From JAXDMK01 sp963765955 (GTDB lineage: Bacteria; Actinomycetota; Acidimicrobiia; Acidimicrobiales; AC-14), in the NCBI GenBank assembly GCA_963765955.1, contig CAVXYA010000011.1, positions 62,001-126,000 on the forward strand: a stretch of DNA of 64,000 bases, given 5' to 3'. Both the position numbers and the translations under genes were made by a program. Shown here in pieces: positions 63,800 to 64,000 of the stretch; position 1 is the first letter of the stretch; each line of letters begins with the position of its first letter. The notes under the pieces were generated by a model. It ran no database searches, was not told the origin of the DNA, and saw only the letters and a list, made by a program, of their open reading frames with translations.

Positions 63800-63988
63800 A
63801 TGAGCGACACGATCGAGAGAGATGTGATTTCCGAGGCGCTTCAGATCATCGACCGCAGCCTCGGCTGGATGCACACCCGCGAGTTGGTGTCGACGGCCGA
63901 GGTCTCCGACATCCTCCTCGACATGCGATCCGTCCTCGCCGCCCCCGTGCCGGTGATCGACGAGCTCGAGACGGTCGGCGTCAACTGA
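63800..63988 (+). CDS. Small conserved hypothetical protein
   Basis: 62 aa, helical: SDTIERDVISEALQIIDRSL, MHTRELVSTAEVSDILLDMR. No domain recognised. ATG at 63800 has AGGAG eight bases upstream; GTG at 63782 is less likely. Lies alone at the window edge, divergent from the putative small protein and minisatellite, with the region 63624-63799 between them showing no other signal. Confidence 0.65.
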   Translation: MSDTIERDVISEALQIIDRSLGWMHTRELVSTAEVSDILLDMRSVLAAPVPVIDELETVGVN

Positions 63989-64000
63989 TCCACTGGCCCG

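Overview
This is a very GC-rich, gene-dense stretch of actinobacterial chromosome, most likely from the class Acidimicrobiia or a close relative. The evidence is a mycothiol S-conjugate amidase, coenzyme F420 synthesis (cofC) with candidate F420 users (LLM and PPOX-type proteins), mycobacterial-type LexA boxes (GAAC-N4-GTTC), an ImuA/ImuB/DnaE2 mutasome, SigK/RskA and Rv0909-like genes. Many transcription units have a TANNNT hexamer 6-9 nt before the start codon, which points to widespread leaderless mRNAs. No rRNA, tRNA, CRISPR array, prophage or insertion sequence was seen.

Layout. 0-5.6 kb: a TIR-domain protein, a tightly overlapping minus-strand operon (metallophosphoesterase, ABM-like, cofC, PIG-L deacetylase) and a membrane-anchored pseudokinase. 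5.7-9.8 kb: gpsA followed by a MoxR / DUF58 / VWA module. 9.8-15 kb, minus strand: a guanidino-modifying enzyme, a GH38 alpha-mannosidase and a badly frameshifted Clp-N repeat gene. 15-18.7 kb: cupin, RpiB-like, selD, PLDc_N protein, TrmA/RlmD-type methyltransferase. 18.7-23 kb: a fused AbrB-PIN relic, two intact VapBC-type pairs, a MOSC protein, an LLM oxidoreductase and rnhB. 23-29.4 kb: a lipoprotein, small membrane genes, a split arginine-dihydrolase/ornithine-cyclodeaminase pair, an AI-2E-type permease and PPK2. 29.4-41.3 kb: imuA-imuB and dnaE2, each with its own LexA box, flanking a two-component system, a PepSY-like protein, lipoproteins and a CalY/TasA-like protein with SipW peptidase. 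41.3-44.4 kb: small stress and accessory genes. 44.6-48.6 kb: amt-glnK-glnD nitrogen control. 48.6-54.7 kb: oxidoreductases, an MgtE-like transporter with a double PhoU/TrkA-C regulator, a cupredoxin and CorA. 54.7-64 kb: a LexA-box-controlled HNH endonuclease, mca, SCP2, two secreted ferritin-like proteins divergent from sigK-rskA, a YdjC deacetylase, a nuclease lipoprotein and a minisatellite.

A technical theme matters for every reader. At least a dozen conserved genes are broken by one single-base shift, several of them inside C or G homopolymers, with strong homology continuing in the next frame. This looks mainly like residual sequencing or assembly error, so those genes are annotated across the shift. 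A second theme is repetitive DNA in and between genes: palindromes inside imuB and dnaE2, repeats and a perfect palindrome between glnK and glnD, a 14-bp stop/start repeat, and several 15-bp repeats.
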